DNA of 5,717 nt from an uncultured Oscillospiraceae bacterium (GCA_934659475.1 CAKUHX010000111.1:1-5717); one strand, 5' to 3'; shown: positions 1 through 5,491, counted from the first letter of the stretch. The notes: generated from the letters alone by a model not told the origin. Numbers and translations are program-made.

Positions 1-5
1 CAACA

Positions 6-1676
6 ATGGAGATCAAAACAGACATCGAGATCGCACAGGCCCATGAGATGAAGAAGATCACGGAGGTGGCGGCCAACGCCGGCATCGACGTGGAGCACCT
101 GGAGCTGTACGGCAAGTACAAGGCCAAGCTGGACCTGACCGAGATCCGCAAGCTGCCCCGCAAGGCCAAGCTGATCCTGGTCACCGCCATCAGCCCCACC
201 CCGGCGGGAGAGGGCAAGACCACCACCTCCGTCGGCCTGGCCGACGGCCTGAACAAGATCGGCAAGAAGGCCATGGTCTGCCTGCGCGAGCCCTCTCTGG
301 GCCCCGTGTTCGGCGTCAAGGGCGGCGCCGCCGGCGGCGGCTATGCCCAGGTCGTCCCCATGGAGGACATCAACCTGCACTTCACCGGCGACTTCCACGC
401 CATCGGTGCCGCCAACAACCTCATGGCCGCGCTGCTGGACAACCACATCCAGCAGGGCAACGCCCTGAACATCGACCCCCGCCGCATCGTCTGGAAGCGC
501 GCCGTGGACATGAACGACCGGCAGCTGCGGCACATCGTGGACGGTCTGGGCGGCAAGGCCAGCGGCGTGCCCCGCGAGGACGGCTTTGAGATCACCGTCG
601 CCAGCGAGATCATGGCCGTGCTGTGCCTGGCCACCGACCTGACCGACCTGAAGGCCCGCCTGGCCAAGATGGTGGTGGCCTACACCTATCAGGATCAGCC
701 CGTCACCGCCCACGACCTGAAGGCCGAGGGCGCCATGACCGCCCTGCTGAAGGACGCCATCAAGCCCAATCTGGTGCAGACTCTGGAGGGCACCCCCGCC
801 TTCATCCACGGCGGCCCCTTCGCCAACATCGCCCACGGCTGCAACTCCATCCAGGCCACCGAGACCGCTCTGCGCCTGAGCGACTACACCGTCACCGAGG
901 CCGGCTTCGCCGCCGATCTGGGCGCCGAGAAGTTCCTGGACATCAAGTGCCGCGCCGGCGGCTTCCACCCCAATGCCGTGGTCATCGTGGCCACTGTGCG
1001 TGCCCTGAAGTATCACGGCGGCGTGCCCAAGGCCGAGCTGAACCACGAGGACCTGGCGGCTCTGGAGAAGGGCCTGCCCAACCTGCTGCAGCACGTGGAC
1101 AACGTGAAGAACGTGTACGGCCTGCCCTGCGTGGTGGCCATCAACGCCTTCCCCACCGACACCAAGGCCGAGTTGGACCTGGTGGAGGCCAAGTGCAGGG
1201 AGCTGGGCGTGAACGTGTGCCTGAGCGAGGTGTGGGCCAAGGGCGGCGAGGGCGGCATCGCTCTGGCCGAGGAGGTGGTGCGGCTGTGCGAGGAGCCCGA
1301 CCACTTCCAGTTCGTGTATGACGTGAACGACAGCATCGAGGACAAGCTCAACGCCATCGCCACCAAGGTGTACCGGGCCGACGGCGTGGTGATCACCGCG
1401 GCGGCGAAGAAGCAGCTGAAGCAGCTGACCGAGCTGGGCTTTGACAAGCTGCCCATCTGCATGGCCAAGACCCAGTTCTCCTTCTCCGATGATGCCTCCA
1501 AGCTGGGCGCGCCCCGGGGCTTCAAGATCACCGTGCGGGATCTGAAGGTCAACGCCGGCGCCGGCTTCCTGGTGGCCAAGACCGGCGACATCATGACCAT
1601 GCCCGGTCTGCCCAAGGTCCCGTCCGCTGAGAAGATCGACGTGGACGAGCACGGAAGGATCACCGGCCTGTTCTGA
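6..1676 (+). CDS. fhs: Formate--tetrahydrofolate ligase (10-formyl-THF synthetase)
   Basis: This cytoplasmic enzyme joins formate to tetrahydrofolate using ATP, giving 10-formyl-THF for purine and formyl-Met synthesis and, in some anaerobes, for the Wood-Ljungdahl or purine/glycine fermentation routes. The 556-residue product matches the family's usual length of about 555-560. Visible motifs are the ATP-binding loop [10 protein letters not shown] (about 64-73), the [21 protein letters not shown] segment (about 94-114), the [11 protein letters not shown] stretch that follows, Trp410 in [11 protein letters not shown] (equivalent by position to the folate-stacking Trp of the Moorella enzyme), and the terminal MPGLPKVP...GLF. 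Codon use is strongly biased to CTG, GGC, AAG and GAC, as in highly expressed genes. The window opens five bases before the ATG, so its ribosome binding site and promoter are not visible. The last 77 bases recur downstream at 1843-1919. folT, a folate uptake gene, follows on the same strand. Confidence 0.97.
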   Translation: MEIKTDIEIAQAHEMKKITEVAANAGIDVEHLELYGKYKAKLDLTEIRKLPRKAKLILVTAISPTPAGEGKTTTSVGLADGLNKIGKKAMVCLREPSLGPVFGVKGGAAGGGYAQVVPMEDINLHFTGDFHAIGAANNLMAALLDNHIQQGNALNIDPRRIVWKRAVDMNDRQLRHIVDGLGGKASGVPREDGFEITVASEIMAVLCLATDLTDLKARLAKMVVAYTYQDQPVTAHDLKAEGAMTALLKDAIKPNLVQTLEGTPAFIHGGPFANIAHGCNSIQATETALRLSDYTVTEAGFAADLGAEKFLDIKCRAGGFHPNAVVIVATVRALKYHGGVPKAELNHEDLAALEKGLPNLLQHVDNVKNVYGLPCVVAINAFPTDTKAELDLVEAKCRELGVNVCLSEVWAKGGEGGIALAEEVVRLCEEPDHFQFVYDVNDSIEDKLNAIATKVYRADGVVITAAAKKQLKQLTELGFDKLPICMAKTQFSFSDDASKLGAPRGFKITVRDLKVNAGAGFLVAKTGDIMTMPGLPKVPSAEKIDVDEHGRITGLF

Positions 1677-1677
1677 G
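1601..1677 (+). repeat. Direct repeat, copy A: 3' end of fhs
   Basis: These 77 bases encode the last 25 fhs codons plus the stop. They match 1843-1919 at 75 of 77 positions. The two differences are T1607/C1849 (synonymous, Gly) and G1617/A1859 (Val to Ile). Similarity stops abruptly on both sides of the repeat. This copy is the in-frame, functional gene end. Confidence 0.95.
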
Positions 1678-1706
1678 CGGGCATGGTCATAAAGCTCCGG
1701 TGATCC
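1657..1706. repeat. 10-bp inverted repeat straddling the fhs stop codon
   Basis: GGATCACCGG (1657-1666, inside the last fhs codons) is perfectly complementary to CCGGTGATCC (1697-1706), with a 30-base loop containing the stop codon. No U tract follows, so it is not a standard intrinsic terminator. The right arm could also pair with the same 10 bases in repeat copy B (1899-1908). Confidence 0.6.
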
Positions 1707-1733
1707 GGCCCTGTCTGTGATGATCCGCTTTCA

Positions 1734-1768
1734 CCCAAACCGAACCCAGCGAAGCGGTTCGGTTTGGG
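1734..1768. repeat. 13-bp perfect inverted repeat with GCGAAGC tip
   Basis: CCCAAACCGAACC (1734-1746) pairs perfectly with GGTTCGGTTTGGG (1756-1768). The loop region contains GCGAAGC (1749-1755), a sequence known to form an unusually stable mini-hairpin. No T run follows on the plus strand and no A run precedes it, so it does not look like a terminator on either strand. It lies in the segment bracketed by the two fhs 3'-end copies and resembles the core of a short palindromic interspersed repeat. That interpretation is inference. Confidence 0.75.
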
Positions 1769-1777
1769 GAAGGAGGA

Positions 1778-1804
1778 GCGGCGGAGCGAGGGAGCTTTCG
1801 CCGC
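1778..1804. repeat. GC-rich stem-loop between the fhs end copies
   Basis: GCGGCG (1778-1783) pairs with CGCCGC (1799-1804). GAGC inside the left arm can continue pairing with GCTT if one T is bulged. A further small palindrome, CCGCC/GGCGG, starts at 1801. Together with the 1734-1768 repeat this makes the 165-base interval almost entirely foldable. No coding gene is supported here. Confidence 0.5.
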
Positions 1805-1842
1805 CCCGGCGGAAGTGAGAAATGCGCAGCCCGCGACGACGC

Positions 1843-1919
1843 GCCCGGCCTGCCCAAGATCCCGTCCGCTGAGAAGATCGACGTGGACGAGCACGGAAGG
1901 ATCACCGGCCTGTTCTGAG
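1843..1919 (+). repeat. Direct repeat, copy B: detached second copy of the fhs 3' end
   Basis: This is the displaced twin of 1601-1677, offset by 242 bases and therefore out of frame with fhs. It still spells the same C-terminal peptide (PGLPKIPSAEK...GLF, then stop), with Ile in place of Val. No fhs-like sequence precedes it, so it is not a second gene. It may be a recombination scar, an attachment-site-like duplication, or the remnant of a second fhs copy. The sequence between the copies (1678-1842) is rich in inverted repeats. Confidence 0.93.
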
Positions 1920-1932
1920 AAAACAACACTGA

Positions 1933-2002
1933 TCCCCCTTTTTCTTGCAGCACCGGCGGGGGCGCCTGCGCCCCTGCCGGTCCCCTGCAAACCTTTGGGG
2001 GA
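1933..2002. repeat. 70-base imperfect palindrome upstream of the riboswitch
   Basis: Four helices nest in order: TCCCCC/GGGGGA (1933-1938 with 1997-2002), TTGCAG/CTGCAA (1945-1950 with 1985-1990), ACCGGC/GCCGGT (1952-1957 with 1976-1981), and GGGGCG/CGCCCC (1959-1964 with 1969-1974), closing on a CCTG loop. This gives about 24 base pairs interrupted by small internal loops. On the plus strand the T run (1939-1943) sits inside the left arm rather than after the hairpin, so a standard intrinsic terminator is not supported. It could still block read-through from fhs or stabilise the fhs mRNA 3' end. Confidence 0.7.
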
Positions 2003-2017
2003 CCCCTGATAGAAACA

Positions 2018-2115
2018 TGACAGAGTAGAAGCAGCGCGTCAAGTGCCGGCGGATGGGAGGTCGCCGCCGGACGAAGGCGTGTTCACGCCGCGGTGCTGCT
2101 TCGCATCCGCTGCCA
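2018..2115 (+). promoter_or_regulatory. Tetrahydrofolate (THF) riboswitch aptamer
   Basis: The sequence follows the THF-riboswitch plan element by element. P1 is TG.CAG (2018-2023) with CTG.CA (2110-2115), including one A.C mismatch, followed by the conserved AGTAG start. P2 is GAAGCAGC (2028-2035) with GCTGCTTC (2095-2102), a perfect 8 bp. The conserved GCGTCAAGTG joins P2 to P3. P3 is CCGGCGG (2046-2052) with CCGCCGG (2064-2070), closing the loop ATGGGAGGTCG. The conserved ACGAA is at 2071-2075. The P4 hairpin is GGCGT-GTTC-ACGCC (2076-2089), followed by GCGGT and the conserved GCATCCG (2103-2109). Loop 3 GGA (2056-2058) can form the pseudoknot with TCC (2106-2108). The class binds reduced folates and controls folate uptake and synthesis genes, which fits folT immediately downstream. 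I see no convincing promoter just upstream. Confidence 0.95.
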
Positions 2116-2142
2116 CAAAAGGAAAAACCTCCTTTCGTGGCA
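2111..2142 (+). promoter_or_regulatory. Riboswitch antiterminator / anti-sequester hairpin (ON state)
   Basis: TGCCAC (2111-2116) pairs with GTGGCA (2137-2142). After one A.C mismatch, AAAGG (2118-2122) pairs with CCTTT (2131-2135), closing an 8-base loop. The left foot reuses five bases of the P1 right strand (2111-2115), and the right arm takes bases of the anti-Shine-Dalgarno segment. It therefore cannot coexist with a fully formed P1 or with the downstream hairpin. Predicted to form when THF is low, leaving the folT ribosome binding site free. Confidence 0.75.
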
Positions 2143-2167
2143 ACAGACACGATAAGGAGGCTTTTTT
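2123..2167 (+). terminator. Riboswitch terminator / Shine-Dalgarno-sequestering hairpin (OFF state)
   Basis: A-run 2123-2127, CCTCCTT (2128-2134) and TCGTG (2135-2139) pair with CACGA (2148-2152), AAGGAGG (2154-2160) and T-run 2162-2167, leaving single-base bulges at T2153 and C2161. The structure buries the entire folT Shine-Dalgarno sequence. It also ends in six Ts, so it has the form of an intrinsic terminator placed between the ribosome binding site and the start codon. Predicted to form when ligand holds P1 closed, giving an OFF switch. Whether it works by termination, by blocking translation, or both cannot be decided from sequence. Confidence 0.75.
2154..2160 (+). promoter_or_regulatory. 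folT ribosome binding site, riboswitch-controlled
   Basis: AAGGAGG lies 7 bases before the ATG at 2168 and fixes the folT start. It is perfectly complementary to CCTCCTT at 2128-2134 within the riboswitch expression platform, so its accessibility depends on which hairpin forms. Confidence 0.9.
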
Positions 2168-2686
2168 ATGCGCGATCCCAAGCTCAAATTCAACGCGGCC
2201 GATCTGACCTATCTGGCCCTGCTCACCGCCATGCAGGTGGTGCTGTCCCGCTTTCTCTCCTTCAACACCCTGAACCTGAAGATCGGCTTTGCCTTTCTCC
2301 CGGTGGCCGTCGGGGCGGCGGTATTCGGCCCCCTGGGCGGCGCCATCGTGGGCGGACTGGGGGATTTCCTGGGCGCCGTTCTCTTCCCTATCGGCCCCTA
2401 TTTCCCCGGCTTCACCCTGACCACCGCCCTGAGCGGCGTGGTGTTCGGACTGGCCATCCACCGCAGCAGGACCCCCGTCCGCATCGTGGCCGCTGTCCTG
2501 TTCCACCAGCTGGTGCTCAGCTTCCTGCTGAACACCTTCTGGATCCATCTGCTGTACGGCACCCCCGTCCCTGCCCTGATGGCTACCCGCATCTGGCAGT
2601 GCGCGGGCATGATCCCGGTGGAGATCCTGGTCGTCGGCGCCATGTCCCCTGTCCTGGGCCGGATCAAGCGCCATCCGGCGGTATGA
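2168..2686 (+). CDS. folT: ECF transporter folate-specific substrate-binding subunit (FolT)
   Basis: This integral membrane S component binds folate and works with a shared ECF energising module (EcfA, EcfA', EcfT), none of which is encoded here. Group II ECF transporters typically have their S components scattered in this way. The 172-residue product is the usual size and shows about six hydrophobic segments (roughly 11-29, 39-55, 57-73, 81-96, 103-120 and 145-163). The family-typical stretches SFNTLNLKIGFAFLP (about 31-45), GPLGGAIVGGLGDFLGA (about 54-70) and the loop FPIGPYFPGFTLT (about 73-85) are present. The start is fixed by AAGGAGG seven bases upstream. Folate specificity is supported independently by the THF riboswitch in its leader and by fhs, a THF-using enzyme, upstream. 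The gene ends about 30 bases before a strong terminator, so it is probably the last gene of its transcript. Confidence 0.93.
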   Translation: MRDPKLKFNAADLTYLALLTAMQVVLSRFLSFNTLNLKIGFAFLPVAVGAAVFGPLGGAIVGGLGDFLGAVLFPIGPYFPGFTLTTALSGVVFGLAIHRSRTPVRIVAAVLFHQLVLSFLLNTFWIHLLYGTPVPALMATRIWQCAGMIPVEILVVGAMSPVLGRIKRHPAV

Positions 2687-2717
2687 CCCTATTCGATCCC
2701 CCACTTTCTCTTGCCAT

Positions 2718-2756
2718 AAAAAGGCCGCGCCTCCAGCAGGAGGCGCGGTCCTTTTT
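2718..2756. terminator. Bidirectional intrinsic terminator between folT and the dehydrogenase
   Basis: CCGCGCCTCC (2725-2734) pairs perfectly with GGAGGCGCGG (2739-2748) around an AGCA loop. AAAAAGG on the left and CCTTTTT on the right extend the stem and supply a U tract on both strands. It serves plus-strand folT and the convergent minus-strand dehydrogenase gene, which ends 10 bases beyond it. Confidence 0.93.
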
Positions 2757-2765
2757 ATTTTCTGA

Positions 2766-3716
2766 TCAGATCTCCTTCAGGTGCTCCATATTATGGCGGA
2801 TGCCGTCACAGCACTGGTGGAAGATCTCCTTCTCCTCCTGGGTCAGCGGCAGCTCCACCACCTGCTCCACGCCGTCCGCGCCGATGACGCAGGGAACGCC
2901 GGCGAACAGGCCCTCTTCGCCGTACTCTCCCCGCAGTTCCGCGCTGGCGGGCATGATCACCTTCTCGTCGTGCAGCACGATGTGCGCCATGCGGGCGGCG
3001 GTGGTGGCGATGCCGTACTCCGTGCAGAACTTGCCCACAAAGGTCACCCAGCCGCCGCCGATGGCCTCTTTCTGAAGAGCGGGGCGGTCAAAGCGGAAAC
3101 GCTCATCCTTCTTGGCCCACTCGTCCAAGGGCATCCCGTGGAAACTGACGCAGGACCAGGGGGCAAACTGCTGGTTGCCGTGCTCGCCCATCATGTAGCA
3201 GGTGATGGACTTGTGGTCCACGCCGGTCTGGCGGGCCAGGGCGCTGATCAGGCGGGAAGTGTCCAACCCGGTGCCCGTGCCGAACACCCGGCCGCGGGGC
3301 AGGCCCAGACCCATAGCCAGCTCACGGGTGACGATGTCGCAGGGATTGGTGATATTGATGAGCACGCCGTCAAAGCCACTGGCCTTGATCTTTTCCGCAT
3401 AGCCGCGGACAGCGGGGATGGTGAAGTCCATCTCGGTCACCCGGTCGTGGGTGCCCCGCAGCAGTTCGATCTTGCCCACGCTGTTGACGATCACGTCGCA
3501 CTGGCCCAGGTCAGCAAGATCGCCCGCCCGGACGGTGACCCGGTGGGGCATATAGGCCACGGCGTCCCGCAGATCCTGTACCTCGCTGGCCACCTTCTGC
3601 TCGTTCTGGTCCACCAGCACCAGCTCGTCCGCAATGCCCTGGATCGCCAGGGAGTAGGCCACATGGGCGCCCACATGGCCAATGCCGATCACACCGATCA
3701 CACGTTTCTTTGTCAT
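2766..3716 (-). CDS. NAD-dependent L-lactate / L-2-hydroxyacid dehydrogenase
   Basis: This cytoplasmic LDH/MDH-superfamily enzyme interconverts an L-2-hydroxyacid and its 2-oxoacid with NAD(H). The 316-residue product has the Rossmann motif GIGHVG (11-16), Asp36 at the end of strand 2 (favouring NAD over NADP), Arg92 in the substrate loop, NITNPCD (121-127), Asp152 and Arg155 in GTGTGLDTSR, and the catalytic His179 in GEHGNQQFAPWS. Classical lactate dehydrogenases usually read GEHGDS here. The Asn form and the loop KIELLRGTHDR instead resemble L-2-hydroxyisocaproate dehydrogenases, so the substrate may be lactate or a bulkier or branched hydroxyacid. The start at 3716 is preferred because AAGGAAG lies about 10 bases upstream. 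An earlier in-frame ATG at 3752 falls inside a strong stem-loop and would add 12 non-family residues. The lactate permease gene lies just upstream on the same strand, 84 bases away, so the two are probably co-transcribed. Confidence 0.88.
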   Translation of the reverse strand: MTKKRVIGVIGIGHVGAHVAYSLAIQGIADELVLVDQNEQKVASEVQDLRDAVAYMPHRVTVRAGDLADLGQCDVIVNSVGKIELLRGTHDRVTEMDFTIPAVRGYAEKIKASGFDGVLINITNPCDIVTRELAMGLGLPRGRVFGTGTGLDTSRLISALARQTGVDHKSITCYMMGEHGNQQFAPWSCVSFHGMPLDEWAKKDERFRFDRPALQKEAIGGGWVTFVGKFCTEYGIATTAARMAHIVLHDEKVIMPASAELRGEYGEEGLFAGVPCVIGADGVEQVVELPLTQEEKEIFHQCCDGIRHNMEHLKEI

Positions 3717-3737
3717 AGAAAAAACTTCCTTTCTGGC

Positions 3738-3775
3738 CCCGCCCCTCCGCACCGTACTTGACGGCGCGGGGCGGG
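3738..3775 (-). repeat. Intercistronic stem-loop between the permease and dehydrogenase genes
   Basis: In plus-strand coordinates CCCGCCCC (3738-3745) pairs with GGGGCGGG (3768-3775) and GCACCGT (3749-3755) with ACGGCGC (3761-3767, including one wobble as RNA). The loop is 5 bases and there is a 3-base bulge at 3746-3748, giving 15 base pairs in all. On the minus strand no U tract follows directly. A T run occurs 13 or more bases further on, next to the dehydrogenase start, too far for a normal terminator. It may tune the ratio of the two proteins by protecting or processing the mRNA. Confidence 0.7.
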
Positions 3776-3800
3776 AGCTTGATCTGATAAATTCAGGATG

Positions 3801-5339
3801 TTACATCCCGTAATTAGGGAACAGTACGCAGGTATAGACCATAGCCAGCACCATATAGATGGCCAGCACGATGCCGAAGGCCATGAGGGTGCGCTTCATC
3901 ACCTGGTCCTCCCTGCCGATCTGATCCACAGTGGCGCAGGCGGCCACGGTGTTGTTGGGGCAGATCAGGTTGCCCAGCGAGGCACCGGCATTCTGTCCGG
4001 CGAAGATGGTGATGGGGTTCATGCCCAGGGCGGCGGCGGCATCGATGTGCATCTGGGCAAACATGATGTTGGAACCCAGGCCGGTACCGGTGATAAACGC
4101 ACCGCTGGAACCGATGAGCACAGCGGCCGCGGGATAGAAGCGGCCCACCACGGCCGCGATGTCAGAGGCAAGCAGGTTCATCATGCCGGTATTGGAGGAC
4201 TGCATGATGTAAGAGACGATGAGCAGGCTGCCCATAGTGATGAGGACGGGGAGCACATTGCCCACGGTCTTTTTGCAGATCTCGCCGTACTGCCTGGCAG
4301 AGACCCCCAGAGTCAGCGCCCCCAGGATGCCGCAGACCAAGATGACGATGTCCACCCAGAAGATGTAGCCGAAGGTACACATGACGGCGAAGCCGTTCTC
4401 TACCACCGCAGGGAAGCCGTAGCGGATCAGGGGCAGGAGGACCAGCATGTAGATATAGGGAGAAAGGGCGCGGAAGGAGGTATACTTGTGCTGGTGTACG
4501 CCGGCATGGTGGCGGAACTCCTCCGGGGTCTTGACTCCGACCGTCTTGACGTAGGCCAGGGAGCAGAGCATGGAGAGCAGGCCGGTCCCCATGGAGGTGA
4601 CCTCGGCGCCGATGAAGTTGGACAGGAAGAACATGATGGCGCAGGTGGAGACGCCGGCAAAGGCGAGGTAGGGCACCGCGCCCTTAAAGCCCTTGCGCCC
4701 GAAGGCCATGCCCACCATGATGAAGGGGATGACCAGCACGCCGAACATGTGGAAGCGCCCGACCATGGCGGAGTTCAGAGCCACGGTGGACAGGCCGGCG
4801 TCTACCAGGGCCGCGCCGCCGTTGATGGTGGTAAGGCCCGCGCCGCCCCAGGAGGCCGGGGTGGCGTCGCCCAGCAGGGCGATGGCGATGGAGGTGACGG
4901 GATCAAAGCCCAGGGCCACCAGGAAGGGGGCAGCGATGGCGGCGGGGGCGCCGGCGCCGGCGGCGCCCTCCAGGAAGATGGGGAGCATCATGCCGATGAC
5001 GATCAGCTGCACCCGGCGGTCGTCGCTGATCTTGGCGATGGTGGCCTTGACATCGTCAATGGCCCCGGTATCCCGCAGGATGTTCAGGATGGTAAAGGCG
5101 CCGAATACCATCAGCACGATCTTCAGGCCCTCTTTGATCCCCTTCCAGACCAGGGGGTCGAAGGTCTTTACATTTTCCGCAAAGGTGGCGCCGGTGACGT
5201 TGAAGTAAGTAAAGGCCAGCACCAGCGTCCAGACCAGGGCGATGGGGGCCACCCGCTTGGCCGACTGCTTGAAGCCAAGGATGCCTACGAGTACGACGAG
5301 GATGGGGCTGAGGGCCATAACAAAGTTTACAAAGTCCAT
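3801..5339 (-). CDS. lctP: L-lactate permease (LctP family)
   Basis: This multi-span inner-membrane transporter belongs to the LctP family (TC 2.A.14), whose characterised members carry lactate, and in some cases glycolate, with protons. The 512-residue length fits the family (about 500-560). It is hydrophobic throughout, with roughly a dozen or more membrane segments. It carries the family signatures IFLEGAAGAGAPAAIAAPF (about 121-139), LLGDATPASWGGAG (about 145-158), a segment around residues 412-425 containing TGTGLGSNIMFAQMH, and GQNAGASLGNLICPNN (about 447-463). The ATG at 5339 has only a weak, poorly matched ribosome binding site (GAAAG/GCGAG-like); the next in-frame Met is residue 8 and has none. 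The coding sequence begins 78 bases after a minus-strand terminator. The dehydrogenase gene downstream suggests joint use in lactate or hydroxyacid metabolism. Direction of transport cannot be read from sequence. Confidence 0.95.
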   Translation of the reverse strand: MDFVNFVMALSPILVVLVGILGFKQSAKRVAPIALVWTLVLAFTYFNVTGATFAENVKTFDPLVWKGIKEGLKIVLMVFGAFTILNILRDTGAIDDVKATIAKISDDRRVQLIVIGMMLPIFLEGAAGAGAPAAIAAPFLVALGFDPVTSIAIALLGDATPASWGGAGLTTINGGAALVDAGLSTVALNSAMVGRFHMFGVLVIPFIMVGMAFGRKGFKGAVPYLAFAGVSTCAIMFFLSNFIGAEVTSMGTGLLSMLCSLAYVKTVGVKTPEEFRHHAGVHQHKYTSFRALSPYIYMLVLLPLIRYGFPAVVENGFAVMCTFGYIFWVDIVILVCGILGALTLGVSARQYGEICKKTVGNVLPVLITMGSLLIVSYIMQSSNTGMMNLLASDIAAVVGRFYPAAAVLIGSSGAFITGTGLGSNIMFAQMHIDAAAALGMNPITIFAGQNAGASLGNLICPNNTVAACATVDQIGREDQVMKRTLMAFGIVLAIYMVLAMVYTCVLFPNYGM

Positions 5340-5416
5340 GGGAATTACTCGCTTTCTTTCTGAGATGGGGCGGCTCTCCCCTGTATCTGCCGGCCGGACA
5401 GAGACAGCGAAGGGCC

Positions 5417-5452
5417 AAAAAGAAACGGCCCCGCCGGATCGGCGGGACCGTT
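5417..5452 (-). terminator. Intrinsic terminator upstream of lctP
   Basis: Reading the minus strand, AACGG, a T.G wobble and CCCGCCG pair with CGGCGGG and CCGTT around an ATC loop (about 12 bp or more), followed by TTTCTTTTT. It lies after the small ORF and before lctP. It therefore either ends the small-ORF transcript or, if the promoter lies upstream, acts as an attenuator in the lctP leader. No competing antiterminator was identified. Confidence 0.87.
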
Positions 5453-5467
5453 ACTGACGAGGGAGCT

Positions 5468-5484
5468 TCCCCCAACGCGGGGGA
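5468..5484 (-). repeat. Short GC hairpin after the small ORF
   Basis: TCCCCC (5468-5473) pairs with GGGGGA (5479-5484) around a 5-base loop. It lies seven bases beyond the stop of the small membrane-protein ORF and 15 bases before the terminator stem at 5452. No U tract follows. Confidence 0.6.
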
Positions 5485-5491
5485 GGGCAGG

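Noticed and set aside
1013..1990. Minus-strand open frame covering the fhs 3' half and the duplicated region
   Set aside because: It is a GC-rich antisense artefact. It repeats a peptide only because the DNA repeat lies under it, and it has no family motifs.
1933..2002. Calling the large palindrome an intrinsic terminator of fhs
   Set aside because: The T run is in the left arm and no T run follows the right arm, so it does not meet the intrinsic-terminator pattern on the plus strand.
1764..2009. Plus-strand open frame of 81 codons across the fhs end copy B
   Set aside because: It reads repeat copy B in a different frame from the fhs peptide and continues through the large palindrome. It has no convincing ribosome binding site or protein-like composition.
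1985..2013. Possible promoter before the riboswitch (CTGCAA and GATAGA boxes, 17-base spacing)
   Set aside because: The -35-like box matches the consensus at only about half its positions and overlaps the large palindrome. This is not enough to call a promoter.
2039..2704. Minus-strand open frame opposite folT
   Set aside because: It would run through the riboswitch on the opposite strand and is Gln/Gly/Glu-rich without a fold. folT is well supported in the other direction.
3714..3752. Upstream in-frame ATG giving a 328-residue dehydrogenase
   Set aside because: The extra 12 residues do not fit the family N-terminus and the ATG is buried in a 15-bp stem, while the ATG at 3716 has a well-spaced AAGGAAG.
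2781..3761. Open frame on the plus strand opposite the dehydrogenase gene
   Set aside because: It is His/Gly/Ala-rich with no motifs, entirely antisense to a gene with a complete Rossmann fold and catalytic residues, and it runs away from the shared terminator without its own ribosome binding site.
3798..5363. Long open frame on the plus strand opposite lctP (about 520 codons)
   Set aside because: The predicted protein is a low-complexity mix of Gly, His, Asp and Gln with no recognisable fold. It is the antisense shadow of lctP, whose own frame shows all family motifs and membrane segments.
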